Source: Pseudomonas chlororaphis (GTDB lineage Bacteria > Pseudomonadota > Gammaproteobacteria > Pseudomonadales > Pseudomonadaceae). From it: a DNA stretch of 64,000 nucleotides. Made by a program: the position numbers and the translations under genes. This document shows, piece after piece, positions 27,468-38,044 of this stretch. The notes below the pieces were generated by a model. That model saw only the letters and a list, made by a program, of their open reading frames with translations, made no database searches and had not been told where the DNA came from. Location of the stretch: positions 434,001 to 498,000 of the forward strand of contig NZ_MSCT01000010.1 of NCBI RefSeq assembly GCF_001921865.1, given 5' to 3'. Within the stretch, counting starts at the first letter, position 1. Every line of letters begins with the position of its first letter.

Positions 27468-27808
27468 GCGTGGCGACTCAGCAGCACGACCCCGGCCAAC
27501 ACCAGGGCCACGCCCAGCCAGTGGCGACGGTCGATGGTTTCGTGGAACACGAAGCGGGCGATCAGGGTGATGAAGACGAAATTCAGGCTGAGCATTGGGT
27601 AAGCGATGCCGACTTCCATCCGTTGCAGCACCAGCAGCCACACCAGCAAGCCGCCGCCGAGGCTCGCCAGGGCCAGCCACAGCCAGGGCGAGCGCAGCTT
27701 GTCGAGCGCGCCCGAGGGCTGGCCGCGCCAGCTTTCCACGGCAAACTTCTGGGCGATCTGGCCCAGGCAGGTCAGGCCGCAGGCGACGAGCAGCAGCAAC
27801 AGGCTCAT
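27464..27808 (-). CDS. arnE: ArnE, subunit of aminoarabinose-lipid flippase
   Basis: This 114-residue membrane protein of the same fold as ArnF contains [17 protein letters not shown] and a C-terminal helix [13 protein letters not shown]. It presumably pairs with ArnF to form the flippase. It overlaps arnT upstream and arnF downstream by four bases each. Confidence 0.88.
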   Translation of the reverse strand: MSLLLLLVACGLTCLGQIAQKFAVESWRGQPSGALDKLRSPWLWLALASLGGGLLVWLLVLQRMEVGIAYPMLSLNFVFITLIARFVFHETIDRRHWLGVALVLAGVVLLSRHA

Positions 27809-29451
27809 GGTTGGCTCTGCGGGAAGATCAGGATCACGAGATTGCCCTGGTCATAACGTTTGAAGTCCTGCGGCAACAGGTCGATTTCGTAATGTTCGTC
27901 GCCGTTGACGCGCATGACGACGCCCACCTGGCCCTGCTTGCGGGCCTGCGGCATCCACTCGCCGACCTTGCGCAGATCGATATAGCGATACTGGGTATCA
28001 GGATAGGCCAGGCCATATTTCACTTCGCCGGTCGTGTTGTACAAGGCGATATCCGGGCGCTTGAGCCGCCAGGCCAGGGCCGAGGCGGCGCCCAGGTCGT
28101 TGCTCACCAGGGTATGGCTGCGGGCCAGTTCCTCGACGTGATCGACGATGAATTGATCCGGGGTCTTGTTGTAGACCACCGAGTTCGGCAGGCCGGCCGG
28201 CAGCAGGGCAATGAACAGCCAACTGCCAAGCGCCGGCGCGGCCCACAGGCGCAGCGGTCGGAAAGCTTGCAGCACGTTGCTGACGATCCAGCCGAACAGG
28301 GCGAGGAACACCAGCACCAGGTGCCCGGGTTCGTTGGCATACAACGGCTTCTTCAGCTGGAAATACACCAGCGTCAACAGCAACAACAGGCCCAGTACCG
28401 CGTTGAGCACGCCGTTGAGGCTGATAGCCCGGGTCTGCCCGGTGCGCAGCCGATCGCTCAGGGTATGGCCCATCAGCAGCGCCAGCGGCAGCAGGCACGG
28501 CAGGATGTAGGCCGGCAGCTTGCCCTTGCTCAGGCTGAAGAACGCCAGCGGCAGGATCAGCCACAGCAACAGGAAACCGACCTGGGCCTGGCGCCGGGCC
28601 TGCCAGGCCTGTTTGAAGGTGCTGGGCAGCAACAGCACCCACGGCGTGCTGAACGCCACCAGCAGCGGCAGGTAGTACCACCAGGGGGCCGAGTGCTGGG
28701 CGTCGTCACCGGCAAAACGCCGGATGTGCTCGTGCCAGAAGAAGAACCGCCAGTAGTCCGGTTCCTGGGCATGGACCGCCAGGGCCCACGGCAGGCTGAC
28801 GACGATCGCCACCAGCACCGCCACGCCGCCGTAGACGAACAGCTCGCGCAAACGCTTCTGCCAGGCCATGTAGGGCAGGGCGATCAGCACCGGCAGCAGC
28901 CAGGCGAGAAAACCCTTGGTCATGAAGCCCATGCCGCAGGCCAGGCCGAGCCCGGCCCAGGCCAGCAGGCGGCCGCGCGGACTCTTCGGGTCGAGAGCGA
29001 ACCACAGGGCCACCAGGCTCAGGTTGACCCAGAAGGTGAACTGCGGATCGAGGTTGGCATAACCGCCGGCGCCGACCACCACGCAGAAACTCATGTACAG
29101 CAGGGCGCTGATCAGGCTCTTGCGCGGGTCGTTCCACAGCCGTCGGGCCATCAGGTAGGCGAGTACCACGCTCAGGCCCATGCTCAGGGCCGAGGCCACG
29201 CGCACGCCGAACAGGTTCTGGCCGAACACCGCCTGGCCGAGGGCGATCATCCAGTAGCCGGCGGCCGGCTTCTCGAAATAACGGATACCCATGAAATGCG
29301 GCGAGGCCCAGTGGCCGGTCAGGAGCATTTCCTGGCTGATCTGCGCGTAGCGGGTTTCATCGGGAATCCACAGGCCGTGGGTGGCCATCGGCAGCAGGAA
29401 GAACAGGCCGAAGGCAATCAACAATAAAGGCAGGGCCCAGCGTCTGGTCAT
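27805..29451 (-). CDS. arnT: ArnT, lipid A aminoarabinose transferase (copy 1)
   Basis: This 548-residue integral membrane enzyme moves 4-amino-4-deoxy-L-arabinose from undecaprenyl phosphate to lipid A on the periplasmic side, lowering negative charge and polymyxin binding. The catalytic loop [16 protein letters not shown] and [10 protein letters not shown] motifs follow the first helix. Length is standard for the family. The ATG at 29451 overlaps arnD by four bases. A second close copy is encoded at 35063-36715. Confidence 0.93.
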   Translation of the reverse strand: MTRRWALPLLLIAFGLFFLLPMATHGLWIPDETRYAQISQEMLLTGHWASPHFMGIRYFEKPAAGYWMIALGQAVFGQNLFGVRVASALSMGLSVVLAYLMARRLWNDPRKSLISALLYMSFCVVVGAGGYANLDPQFTFWVNLSLVALWFALDPKSPRGRLLAWAGLGLACGMGFMTKGFLAWLLPVLIALPYMAWQKRLRELFVYGGVAVLVAIVVSLPWALAVHAQEPDYWRFFFWHEHIRRFAGDDAQHSAPWWYYLPLLVAFSTPWVLLLPSTFKQAWQARRQAQVGFLLLWLILPLAFFSLSKGKLPAYILPCLLPLALLMGHTLSDRLRTGQTRAISLNGVLNAVLGLLLLLTLVYFQLKKPLYANEPGHLVLVFLALFGWIVSNVLQAFRPLRLWAAPALGSWLFIALLPAGLPNSVVYNKTPDQFIVDHVEELARSHTLVSNDLGAASALAWRLKRPDIALYNTTGEVKYGLAYPDTQYRYIDLRKVGEWMPQARKQGQVGVVMRVNGDEHYEIDLLPQDFKRYDQGNLVILIFPQSQP

Positions 29452-30332
29452 GCGCCTTGCACTCCCAGCCAGCCTTCGCGGCCTTCGAGGGCACCGCGAA
29501 CGACCTGCCCCTGGGGCAGGCTCTGCAAGGAGACGGGCAACAGCTCGCCCAGGGGGGTGAAATGAATGTCGCGCTGACGGGCTTGCGCCAGCAGCTGACG
29601 AAAATCGTTGGCCATCAGAATCCCTTCGACCTCGGCGTGAATGGTGTAGACGTTCAGCCCTTGGGGGCTGAACCGGTCCAGGATGAATGCATTGAAATCG
29701 GCGGCCGCCACGTGCGGGCCGACCACCTCGTCGAAGGTCGGCAGGTCCACCGGAATCTGCGGGGCTCCCAGGCTGCCGTCCGCCAGCCGCGGCTGGAAGA
29801 TCGACGTGCCGCGGCAATCGCTGTTGTAGCGAAAGCCGAAGCGCTGCTTGGCCTCGACCACATGCTCGTCGGCGCGCCAGCCGGCCGCGGCCGAACAGTC
29901 GATGCGCTGGCCAAGAATGCTGCTTAGGGTGTCGACGCCCTGGCGGATCTGCTCGACCAGGCGCTCCTGGCTCCAGCGTCCGGCATTGGCTTGCCAGCCG
30001 TGGTGATCCCAGGCGTGCAGGCCGACCTCATGGCCGGCATCCCGGGCCTGACGCATCAGGTGCCCGAGGTCGCGGCCGATCGGCTTGCCCGGCCAGGCGG
30101 TGCCGGCCAGCAGGATGTCCCAGCCGTACAGGCCGGCGGCATTGGAGCGCAACATCTTCCAGAGAAATTGCGGACGGATCAGGCGCCACAAGTGGCGCCC
30201 CATGTTGTCCGGGCCGACGCTGAAGAAGAAGGTGGCCTTGATCCCGGCCTCGTCGAGCAGTTCCAGCAGCCGCGGCACCCCCTCACGGGTGCCGCGATAG
30301 GTATCGACATCGATTCGCAGACCCGCCTGCAT
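29448..30332 (-). CDS. arnD: ArnD, formamidoarabinose-lipid deformylase
   Basis: This 294-residue NodB-fold enzyme removes the formyl group from undecaprenyl-phosphate-4-formamido-arabinose. Motifs are [21 protein letters not shown] (metal histidines) and a C-terminal [10 protein letters not shown]. Overlaps of one to four bases tie it to arnA and arnT. It is the third NodB-fold gene in the window but clearly of a different subgroup from those at 15931-17659. Confidence 0.92.
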   Translation of the reverse strand: MQAGLRIDVDTYRGTREGVPRLLELLDEAGIKATFFFSVGPDNMGRHLWRLIRPQFLWKMLRSNAAGLYGWDILLAGTAWPGKPIGRDLGHLMRQARDAGHEVGLHAWDHHGWQANAGRWSQERLVEQIRQGVDTLSSILGQRIDCSAAAGWRADEHVVEAKQRFGFRYNSDCRGTSIFQPRLADGSLGAPQIPVDLPTFDEVVGPHVAAADFNAFILDRFSPQGLNVYTIHAEVEGILMANDFRQLLAQARQRDIHFTPLGELLPVSLQSLPQGQVVRGALEGREGWLGVQGA

Positions 30333-32323
30333 CAGTGCTTGTCCGCGATTTCGAGCATGGCCTCGCGCAAGAAGAAGTCCAGCGTGTTACCGATGGTCTC
30401 GCTCATCTCGACGCTCGGCTCCCAGTCCAGCAGGCGCTTGGCGTTGGCGATGCTCGGCTTACGGTGTTCCACGTCCTGGTAACCGGCGCCATAGAACGCC
30501 TTGCTCTCGACGTCGCGGAAGCCGGCGAACGGCGGGAAGTTGCCGCGCAGCGGGTGCGCCTCGAACTGGCGCAGCAGCTCTTCGCCCAGCTGGCGGATGC
30601 TGGCTTCGTTGTCCGGGTTGCCGATGTTGATGATCTGGCCGTTGCACGCGTCGTTTTCGTTGTCGACGATGCGCGCCAGGGCTTCGATGCCGTCGGCGAT
30701 GTCGGTGAAGCAACGCTTCTGCTCGCCGCCGTCGAACAGGCGGATCGGCGTGCCTTCCACCAGGTTGAGGATCAGCTGGGTGATGGCGCGGGAGCTGCCG
30801 ATACGCGCCGAATCCAGGCGGTCCAGGCGCGGGCCCATCCAGTTGAACGGACGGAACAGGGTGAAATTCAGGCCTTTGCTGCCGTAGGCCCAGATCACCC
30901 GGTCCAGCAACTGCTTGGACACCGAGTAGATCCAGCGCTGCTTGTTGATCGGGCCGACGATCAGGTTGGAACTGTCTTCGTCGAAGTTCTGGTCCTGGCA
31001 CATGCCGTAGACCTCGGAGGTCGACGGGAAGATCACGCGCTTGTTGTACTTGACGCAGTAGCGGACCAGCTTGAGGTTCTCTTCGAAGTCCAGTTCGAAT
31101 ACGCGCAGCGGGTTGCGGGTGTATTCGATCGGGGTGGCGATGGCCACCAGCGGCAGGACCACGTCGCATTTCTTGATGTGGTATTCGATCCACTCGGAGT
31201 GAATGCTGATGTCGCCTTCCACGAAGTGGAAGTTCGGGTGGCTGCGCAGGCGTTCGATGGCATCGGAACCGATGTCCAGGCCATAGACTTCGTACTTGTC
31301 GTCACGCAGCAGGCGCTCGGACAGGTGATTGCCGATAAAGCCGTTGACGCCGAGGATCAGTACCCGGGTACGGCGCGGGGCGCGGCCGGACTCGGCGCCG
31401 CGCAGCAGCGAACCGTCCACCAGGCCCAGCTCGTTGGCCAGTTGCGGACCGCTCAGGTACAGGCCGTTGTCGTTGCGCTGGCCGGCATTGATCTGCAGCG
31501 AGTCTTCGCCGCAGGCGATGCGCAGCGGGTCGACGCTGATGACCCGGCCCGGGGCCTGGCCCTGGTTGCCCTTGACCACTTCGGCGTTCCAGACGATCAG
31601 CTTGTGCTCGCCCACCGCGCAGAAGGCGCCCGGGTAGGGTTTGGTCACCGCGCGTACCAGGTTGAACAACTGCTCGGCCGGCTGGCTCCACAGCAGCTTG
31701 CCGTCGGCGGCGGTGCGCCGCCCGAAGTAGCTGGCCTTGGCTTCGTCCTGGGCGGTTTCGCTGACCTTGCCTTGCGCCAGGGCGGGCAGGGTGTCGCGCA
31801 ACAGGCTGGAGGCGGCGGCGCGCAGTTTGCCGTGCAGGCTCAGCGCGGTGTCGCTGCGCTCGATGGCCACGCGTTCCTGGGCCAGGATCGGGCCGGCATC
31901 AGGGCGCTTGACCATGCGGTGCAGGGTCACGCCGGTTTCGCTTTCGCCGTTGACCAGCACCCAGTTGGCCGGCGCGCGACCGCGGTAGCTCGGCAGCAGC
32001 GAACCGTGCAGGTTGAAGGCGCCCTTGCTGGCGGTGGCCAGCAGGGCTTCGCTCAGCAGGTTGCGGTAGTAGAAGGAGAAAATGTACTCGGGGGCGAGCT
32101 TGGCGATGCGCTCGATCCACAGCGGGTGGTTGGCGTCTTCCGGGGCGTGCACAGGGATGCCCTTGAGCGAGCAGAGCTGGGCCACGGAACCGTAGAAGGT
32201 GTTTTCCTTCGGATCGTCGGCGTGGGTGAAGACCGCGGCGATTTCATAACCCGCGCTGAGCAGGGCTTCGATGCCCGCGCAGCCGATATCGTGGTAAGCG
32301 AAGACAACAGCTTTATGACTCAT
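30332..32323 (-). CDS. arnA: ArnA, bifunctional formyltransferase / UDP-glucuronate decarboxylase
   Basis: This 663-residue protein has two domains. The N-terminal formyltransferase (about residues 1-305) has [17 protein letters not shown]. The C-terminal SDR decarboxylase begins at [17 protein letters not shown] (about residue 322) and carries the YxxxK pair in YSVSKQLLD. It oxidatively decarboxylates UDP-glucuronate and later formylates UDP-aminoarabinose. Both active sites look intact. Confidence 0.94.
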   Translation of the reverse strand: MSHKAVVFAYHDIGCAGIEALLSAGYEIAAVFTHADDPKENTFYGSVAQLCSLKGIPVHAPEDANHPLWIERIAKLAPEYIFSFYYRNLLSEALLATASKGAFNLHGSLLPSYRGRAPANWVLVNGESETGVTLHRMVKRPDAGPILAQERVAIERSDTALSLHGKLRAAASSLLRDTLPALAQGKVSETAQDEAKASYFGRRTAADGKLLWSQPAEQLFNLVRAVTKPYPGAFCAVGEHKLIVWNAEVVKGNQGQAPGRVISVDPLRIACGEDSLQINAGQRNDNGLYLSGPQLANELGLVDGSLLRGAESGRAPRRTRVLILGVNGFIGNHLSERLLRDDKYEVYGLDIGSDAIERLRSHPNFHFVEGDISIHSEWIEYHIKKCDVVLPLVAIATPIEYTRNPLRVFELDFEENLKLVRYCVKYNKRVIFPSTSEVYGMCQDQNFDEDSSNLIVGPINKQRWIYSVSKQLLDRVIWAYGSKGLNFTLFRPFNWMGPRLDRLDSARIGSSRAITQLILNLVEGTPIRLFDGGEQKRCFTDIADGIEALARIVDNENDACNGQIINIGNPDNEASIRQLGEELLRQFEAHPLRGNFPPFAGFRDVESKAFYGAGYQDVEHRKPSIANAKRLLDWEPSVEMSETIGNTLDFFLREAMLEIADKH

Positions 32324-33339
32324 GGCGAAACCTGATCGGAGAGAGTGGAAGTTAGACCGTCGACGGTGACAACGGGAGCAGGGACGGCAGGCTGGCTGCG
32401 CAAGATTTTTTCAATGAAGAAACGCGGACGGGCGCGCACATCGCTGTACATGCGGCCCAGGTATTCGCCGAGCAGGCCCATGCCGATGAACTGGCCGCCG
32501 GTGAACACGAAGAGGATGGCGAACAGCACGAACATGCCGTCCCCGGCCCATTCGGCGCCGAATACCAGGCGCAGGAAGATCAGCATCAGGGCGAACAGCA
32601 CGCCGAGGCCGGCCATGCCGAAACCGATGATGCTCAACAGGCGCAGCGGCGTGGTGGTCATGCAGGTGATCAGGTCGAACATCAGGTTGATCAGGCGCAT
32701 CGGGCTGTATTTGGAGTCGCCGTGTTCGCGCTCGGCATGGTTCACCAGCACCTCGGTGGTGTGGCGGGCGAAGCTGTTGGCCAGGATCGGAATGAAGGTG
32801 CTACGTTCGCGGCAGGCGAGCATGGCGTCGACCACGCTGCGCCGGTAGGCGCGCAGCATGCAGCCGTAGTCGCTCATGGCGACGCCGGTGGAGCGCTGCA
32901 CGGCCAGGTTGATCAGCTTCGACGGCCAGCGGCGCCAGGCGGAATCCTGGCGGTTGTTGCGCACGGTGCCGACCACGTCGTAGCCCAGCTCAGCCTGGGC
33001 CACCAGGCGCGGGATTTCCTCCGGCGGGTTCTGCAGGTCGGCGTCCAGGGTGATCACCACGTCGCCGCGGCATTGCTCGAAGCCGGCCATGATCGCCGCG
33101 TGCTGGCCGTAGTTGCGGTTGAGGATCACCGCGACCACCGGGCTGTTTTCGCGCCCGGCGGCGTCTTCGAGGAGCTGTGCCGAGCTGTCGCGACTGCCGT
33201 CGTCCACCAGGACAATCTCGAAGTCGTGCTTGAGCTGGCGGCACGCCGCTTCCGTGCGCCGCAGCAGTTCGGGCAGGCTCTCTTCTTCGTTGTAGACCGG
33301 GATGACGATCGACACGAACTGGATTGGATAAGGTTTCAC
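32320..33339 (-). CDS. arnC: ArnC, undecaprenyl-phosphate formamidoarabinose transferase
   Basis: This 339-residue GT2 enzyme has [17 protein letters not shown] at the N-terminus, [14 protein letters not shown] in the active site and two C-terminal membrane helices. It attaches formamidoarabinose to undecaprenyl phosphate. The start is a GTG at 33339 that overlaps the arnB stop (GTGA). The frame is open upstream, but only by overlap with arnB. Confidence 0.92.
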   Translation of the reverse strand: MKPYPIQFVSIVIPVYNEEESLPELLRRTEAACRQLKHDFEIVLVDDGSRDSSAQLLEDAAGRENSPVVAVILNRNYGQHAAIMAGFEQCRGDVVITLDADLQNPPEEIPRLVAQAELGYDVVGTVRNNRQDSAWRRWPSKLINLAVQRSTGVAMSDYGCMLRAYRRSVVDAMLACRERSTFIPILANSFARHTTEVLVNHAEREHGDSKYSPMRLINLMFDLITCMTTTPLRLLSIIGFGMAGLGVLFALMLIFLRLVFGAEWAGDGMFVLFAILFVFTGGQFIGMGLLGEYLGRMYSDVRARPRFFIEKILRSQPAVPAPVVTVDGLTSTLSDQVSP

Positions 33340-34484
33340 AGGCGTGGGTCCAGACTGGTTTTGATGGCGCCGACGACCCGCTCGACATCGTCGAGGGTCA
33401 TGTCGGGGAACAGCGGAATCGAGCACAGGCGTGCCGAGTTCCATTCGGTGTTGGGCAGCCGCACGTTGGGGAAGCGCTGGCGGTAGTAGCTGTGCAGGTG
33501 GCTGGCAACGAAGTGGATGCCGCTGCCGATGTTTTGTTCCTGCAGGGCCTTCATGAAACCGTCGCGGTCGATGCCGCAACGCTCGGCGTCGATGCGCAGG
33601 ATGAACAGGTGCCAGGCATGCTGCTGCGGGTATTGCGGCAGGTGCAGCGGTTGCACCGGCAGGTCGCGTAGTTGCTCCAGGTAGGCGTTGGCCAGGACTT
33701 CGCGCTGGCGGTTGATGGCGTCCAGGCGTTGCAGTTGCACCAGGGCGATCGCTGCGTTGATGTCGGCCAGGTTGTACTTGAAGCCGGGCTCGATCACCTC
33801 GGCCTGGGGCTTGCGCCCGTGGGTCAGGCGGTCGTAGGCATCGACGCCCAGGCCGTGGAACTTGAGCATGCGCACCCGGTTGGCCAGGGCTTCGTCGTCG
33901 GTGACGAACATCGCGCCTTCGGCGCAGGTCATGTTCTTGATCGCATGGAAGGAGAAGATCGCCGTGCCTCGGGCGCCAATGGCGCGGCCACGGTAGGTGG
34001 TACCGGCGGCATGGGCGGCGTCTTCGATCACCGCGATGCCGTGTTTGTCGGCCAGGGCGTACAGCGGATCGAGGTCGAAGGCGGCGCCGGCGTAGTGCAC
34101 CGGGACAATCGCCTTGGTACGCGGGGTGATGGCGGCTTCGACGGTGGCGGCATCGGTCATCAGGGTATGCGGGTCGACATCGACGAACACCGGGGTCGCG
34201 CCCAGCAGGGAGATCATGTTGGCGGTGGAAACCCAGGTCTGCGAAGGCGTGATGACCTCGTCGCCGGGGCCGATGCCCAGGGCCAGCAGGGCGATGTGCA
34301 TGCCGCCGGTGGCCGACGACAGCGCCACCGCGTGCTTGCAGCCGACCCGTGCGGCGAACTGTTGTTCAAGCTCCTGGTTTTTCGGTCCGGTGGTGATCCA
34401 GCCGGAACGTAGAACCTGCTCGACTGCAGCAATCTCTTCATCGCCAATACTCGGGCGCGAGAAAGGAAGGAAAGCCTGGTTCAT
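33336..34484 (-). CDS. arnB: ArnB, UDP-aminoarabinose aminotransferase
   Basis: This 382-residue DegT/DnrJ/EryC1-family PLP enzyme transfers an amino group from glutamate to UDP-4-keto-arabinose. The PLP lysine lies in [15 protein letters not shown]. Other family blocks are [13 protein letters not shown] and [11 protein letters not shown]. It is the first gene of a nine-gene operon in which every junction overlaps or abuts. GAGGTC precedes the ATG weakly; the control region lies at 34485-35062. Confidence 0.93.
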   Translation of the reverse strand: MNQAFLPFSRPSIGDEEIAAVEQVLRSGWITTGPKNQELEQQFAARVGCKHAVALSSATGGMHIALLALGIGPGDEVITPSQTWVSTANMISLLGATPVFVDVDPHTLMTDAATVEAAITPRTKAIVPVHYAGAAFDLDPLYALADKHGIAVIEDAAHAAGTTYRGRAIGARGTAIFSFHAIKNMTCAEGAMFVTDDEALANRVRMLKFHGLGVDAYDRLTHGRKPQAEVIEPGFKYNLADINAAIALVQLQRLDAINRQREVLANAYLEQLRDLPVQPLHLPQYPQQHAWHLFILRIDAERCGIDRDGFMKALQEQNIGSGIHFVASHLHSYYRQRFPNVRLPNTEWNSARLCSIPLFPDMTLDDVERVVGAIKTSLDPRL

Positions 34485-35062
34485 TGAGACCTCGGGGGAA
34501 AACGTTTCAAAGGAAGAGAACCAACATCGGATGAAGGCAGCGTCAAGGTGCAGCGGGAGGGGGTGCAGTCATCAAGATACGTCCAGGTAGTTGAGCCAGA
34601 GCAGCATTCCATGCAGTTCATCAGTAAAGACGAGATCAACGAAAAGTAAATATGGATCAAAGCGTTATCTCGGTCCCGCGAGAACGCTTCGTATTGCTGT
34701 CTGGCGTTTCAGGATGTTTCGAGGTTAAGCCGAAATATGTGAAACGGATATGAAAAATAGCGCAAGAAGGCGTTTATCTTTCAGCCAGACAGCCCGGGTT
34801 CAGTTTCGTCCGCCAGGGCACCGTGCCCTGGCGAAAAGCGGGCATTTTTTAACTGATTTACGGTGCTCTTTGAATACACAGATCGAGGGGCTTTTGCGGC
34901 TTTTCGACCATACAACGCTACATCCCCCCAACCGGACGCCGACGCATTTGCAGGTACGGCGGCAGCTTGTTGGCGACCTCGACCAGCATCCGGCTGCCAC
35001 CCCCCAGGGGCGCCCGGTCGAGAGGGCGTTGCAGCGACCGCCGGCGAAACCGGGCGGGGGAA
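34485..35062. promoter_or_regulatory. arn operon upstream region
   Basis: This 578-base gap lies between arnB and the second arnT, both on the minus strand. It is AT-richer than the genes. It contains an imperfect dyad AGCGTTATCTCG/CGAGAACGCT at 34661-34688 and an 11-base perfect inverted repeat CGCCAGGGCAC/GTGCCCTGGCG at 34811-34833. The arn promoter should lie in the first 300 bases. I could not identify a convincing PmrA or PhoP box by eye, and no supported gene is present. Confidence 0.5.
34811..34833. terminator. Perfect inverted repeat downstream of second arnT
   Basis: Eleven-base arms CGCCAGGGCAC/GTGCCCTGGCG surround a single base, 230 bases beyond the arnT2 stop. A GCGGGCATTTTTT run follows on the plus strand, which resembles a terminator read left to right, though no plus-strand gene precedes it. 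The role is uncertain. Confidence 0.35.
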
Positions 35063-36715
35063 TCAGGGTTGTATCTGCGGGAAAATCAGAATGGTCAGGT
35101 TGCCGCGCTGATAGCGTTTGCCCCCCAGCGGCAGTAATTCGACTTCGTGTTCTTCCTCGGCATTGTTGACGCGCATCACCACCCCGACCGGACCCTGTTT
35201 GCGGGCGTCGTTCATCCACTGCTGGACGCTCTCGAGCGTGACCTGGCGCGGCGCCGAGTCGGCATAGGCGATGCCGTATTTCAGTTCGCCGACGGTGTTG
35301 TACAGGTCCACCTGCGGCCGCTTGAGGCGCCAGGCCAGCGCGGAAGCGGCGCCCAGGTCGTTGCTCAGCAAGCGGGTGGCCTGGCTCAGTTCCTGCTGAT
35401 GCTCGGCGATGAACTGATCGGGCATCTTGCTGGCGACGACATGGGCCGGCATCGCCGCCGGCAACAGGGCCACCAGCAAGCCGATACCCAGTGCGGGCGC
35501 CGCCCAGAGCGCCTTCGGCCGCAGCGCTTGCAGGGCGTTGGCGATGATCCAGCCCATCAGCACCAGGTAGCCCAGGGACAGGCTGAACATCTCCAGCTGC
35601 CCATACACCGGCCGGGTGAATTGCAGGTAGATCAGCGTCGCCAGCGCGACCAGCGCGATAGCGACGTTGATCAGGCCATTGACCCGGATCACACCGACGC
35701 GGGCCTGGTTCAAACGCTCGATCAGGGTGTGGCCCATCAGCAGGGCCAGGGGCAACAGGCACGGCATGATGTAGGTCGGCAGCTTGCCGCGACACAAGCT
35801 GAAAAATGCCAGCGGCAGTACCAGCCAGAGCAGCAGGAAACCGATGCCGGCGTCGTTTTTCTGCTTCCAGGCCTGGGTCAGGGCGGAGGGCAGCAAGGCC
35901 GCCCACGGCAGGCTGGAGACCAGCAACAGCGGCAGGTAGAACCACCAGGGGCGGGTGTGCTGGGCGTCTTCGGCGGCGAACCGGCGGATGTGTTCGTGCC
36001 AGAAAAAGAAGCGCCAGAAGTCCGGCTCCTGGCCATGGATCATCAGGACCCAGGGCAGGCTGACGACCGCGGCCACCAGCACTGCCAGCGGACCGTAACG
36101 CAACAGTTCGCCCAGGCGCCGCTGCCAGATCATGTAGGGCAGGGCGATCAACGCTGGCAGCAACCAGGCGAGAAAGCCCTTGGTCATGAAACCGAGGCCG
36201 CAGGCCACGCCCAGCACGGCCCAGGCCAGCAGACGCTGCCGCAGGGTGGTGCCAACGATGGCGAACCACAACGCCACCAGGCTGAGGTTGACCCACAGGG
36301 TGAATTGCGGATCGAGGTTGGCGTAGCCCGCCTGCCCGGCAATTAGCCCGAAGCTCATGTACAGCAGGGCGGCGGCCAGGGACTTGCGCGGATCGTTCCA
36401 CAGCTGTCGGGCGATCAGGTACGCCAGGACCACACTCAAGCCGGTGCTGAGCGCGGAAGCGATGCGCACCCCGAACAGGTTGTCGCCGAAAATCGCCTGG
36501 CCGATGGCGATCATCCAGTAACCGGCAATGGGTTTCTCGAAATAACGGATCCCCATGAAATGTGGCGACACCCAGTTGCCGTTGAGCAGCATCTCCTGGC
36601 TGATCTGCGCGTAGCGGGTTTCATCGGGAATCCACAGGCCGTGGAGGGTGAGGGGCAGCAGGTAGAACAGCACGAATGCCAGCAGCATCAACGGCAGGGC
36701 CAAACGTCGGATCAT
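35063..36715 (-). CDS. arnT: ArnT, lipid A aminoarabinose transferase (copy 2)
   Basis: This 550-residue protein is closely similar to the operon copy along its whole length. It shares [40 protein letters not shown] and the C-terminal [11 protein letters not shown]. The ATG at 36715 is chosen by alignment to copy 1. It lies 578 bases upstream of arnB on the same strand with its own upstream region, so it can be expressed separately. Two arnT genes are known from some fluorescent pseudomonads. Different acceptor or expression conditions are likely but not shown. Confidence 0.92.
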   Translation of the reverse strand: MIRRLALPLMLLAFVLFYLLPLTLHGLWIPDETRYAQISQEMLLNGNWVSPHFMGIRYFEKPIAGYWMIAIGQAIFGDNLFGVRIASALSTGLSVVLAYLIARQLWNDPRKSLAAALLYMSFGLIAGQAGYANLDPQFTLWVNLSLVALWFAIVGTTLRQRLLAWAVLGVACGLGFMTKGFLAWLLPALIALPYMIWQRRLGELLRYGPLAVLVAAVVSLPWVLMIHGQEPDFWRFFFWHEHIRRFAAEDAQHTRPWWFYLPLLLVSSLPWAALLPSALTQAWKQKNDAGIGFLLLWLVLPLAFFSLCRGKLPTYIMPCLLPLALLMGHTLIERLNQARVGVIRVNGLINVAIALVALATLIYLQFTRPVYGQLEMFSLSLGYLVLMGWIIANALQALRPKALWAAPALGIGLLVALLPAAMPAHVVASKMPDQFIAEHQQELSQATRLLSNDLGAASALAWRLKRPQVDLYNTVGELKYGIAYADSAPRQVTLESVQQWMNDARKQGPVGVVMRVNNAEEEHEVELLPLGGKRYQRGNLTILIFPQIQP

Positions 36716-36796
36716 GGACGAAGACTCCGGCAAGCGGATGCGCAACTGGTGGGCGGGAGGCCGTCGATCGACTGGCCGGATAAACACAGGACATTG

Positions 36797-36952
36797 ATGC
36801 GTAGCATCCCTCGACTCCTGACAGCAGGGTTGATGTATGGTTTTTTACTAAGTGCGCCCGGAAAGATGCCTGAGCTTAGTTGGCGCCGGGCTGATGCCTA
36901 TTCAAGCTTGAAACGTGTTTTAGTCCAGTGGGGTACTGAGAAAAATAAGTAA
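36797..36952 (+). CDS. Possible small membrane or exported peptide (51 aa)
   Basis: This short frame starts [18 protein letters not shown], a positively charged then hydrophobic N-terminus like a signal or single membrane helix, followed by a basic tail ending WGTEKNK. AGGA lies five bases before the ATG. It is divergent from arnT2 and points at the phosphatase gene. Small membrane peptides are common near envelope-stress genes, but I do not recognise this one and it may be chance. Confidence 0.3.
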   Translation: MRSIPRLLTAGLMYGFLLSAPGKMPELSWRRADAYSSLKRVLVQWGTEKNK

Positions 36953-37023
36953 CTTGTTAATTCTCGAAAGGCGTTAGTCGAACTAGTGAAACTTTGCAAA
37001 CTTCAAATCATGTAAGCCAATAC

Positions 37024-37662
37024 TTACAGTTTCTTGTTCAGTAGCGACTGCCAGTTTTCCTCGTTGACCACACCCAGCACCTTCACTTGCTTCGCTTGCC
37101 CCACGGCCACGAACAGGGCGCTGCCGTATTCGCTGGCCTGCGCATGCTTGAAGCCGGTTTGGCGTTCAAAATCGCTGATGCAACCGCTGTGGGTCACCAG
37201 CACCAGATTGCGGTGCAAGCGTTTATGGGCAACGACGTCGTCCCGCAGGGGCTGGCCGCAACTGGCCAGCCATGCCTGGGCCTCGGTCGGTTGTTCGAAC
37301 ATAAAGGCCGAGGTCTGCGCGGTACGGGTGATCGGGCTGCTCAGCACATCGGTGTCGCTCATGCCCAGGGCCCTGAACGCCGCGCCCAGGTGCACGGCCG
37401 CTTCGCTGCCGAGGCGGGTGATGCCGTCGGCCGGCCCCAGGCACGGATGGGGCGAGCGGTCACAGCGCTCGACATGGCGCACCAGCACCACCACGTTGCC
37501 GGCCTGCCATTGCTCGAGAACCCCCGAGGTCCGCAGGTCGTTCGCGGAACTCAGGTTCAGCGGCGACCTGGGCCACAAGGCGAAGCCGGTGACCAGCGCC
37601 AGCAGCAGCCCCGCCATGACCAACCGCTTTATTCCAAGGTGCAATGCCACAGGGTCACCCAT
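37024..37662 (-). CDS. Periplasmic histidine phosphatase, Ais/PmrG-like
   Basis: This 212-residue protein has an N-terminal hydrophobic anchor (MAGLLLALVTGFALW) and the histidine phosphatase signature VVLVRHVERCDRS, with a second histidine in LVLVTHSGCISDF. In enteric bacteria Ais, a heptose-phosphate phosphatase, sits beside arnB and shares this RHxERCDRS form. Here it lies upstream of arnT2 on the same strand. It probably trims LPS core phosphates. A general membrane-linked phosphatase role is the alternative. Confidence 0.8.
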   Translation of the reverse strand: MGDPVALHLGIKRLVMAGLLLALVTGFALWPRSPLNLSSANDLRTSGVLEQWQAGNVVVLVRHVERCDRSPHPCLGPADGITRLGSEAAVHLGAAFRALGMSDTDVLSSPITRTAQTSAFMFEQPTEAQAWLASCGQPLRDDVVAHKRLHRNLVLVTHSGCISDFERQTGFKHAQASEYGSALFVAVGQAKQVKVLGVVNEENWQSLLNKKL

Positions 37663-38044
37663 TGATTAAAAAATGCAGCCGACAAGATTCGTCGCACCCA
37701 GGACGGCGCGATGCACAAGAACAACTCAAGGAAAACGATGAAGCGTCAAGGTTGCCGAGAATCTAGGGCGGGGCAGGTGAAATCGATGTGAAAATTTCAA
37801 CAAGTATTTCTTTAGGGAATCATTATTATTTGCCCGCGTTAGTTGCTGTTTGACTAAAGGGGTGGGTGTTCTGGTTAGATGGCCTACAAGGACTACAGAC
37901 TTTTCGGATTTCGCTGTGTTTTCTTATCGAGTCGTGTGTCTCGAAACATGAGCTGGTCTATCTTTTCTCGCAGTCTTGGCGTGGCGCCAGGTACCCGGAA
38001 ACGCAGATGCCGAATGGCAATCCTGCACCGAACAGTGGGTGGAC
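37663..38044. other. Divergent gap, phosphatase / sensor kinase
   Basis: This 382-base AT-richer region separates the minus-strand phosphatase from the plus-strand kinase. Short open frames at its right side (from 37866 and 37879) show no response-regulator motif and no ribosome site. I see no gene in it. Promoters for both neighbours are expected here. Confidence 0.5.
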
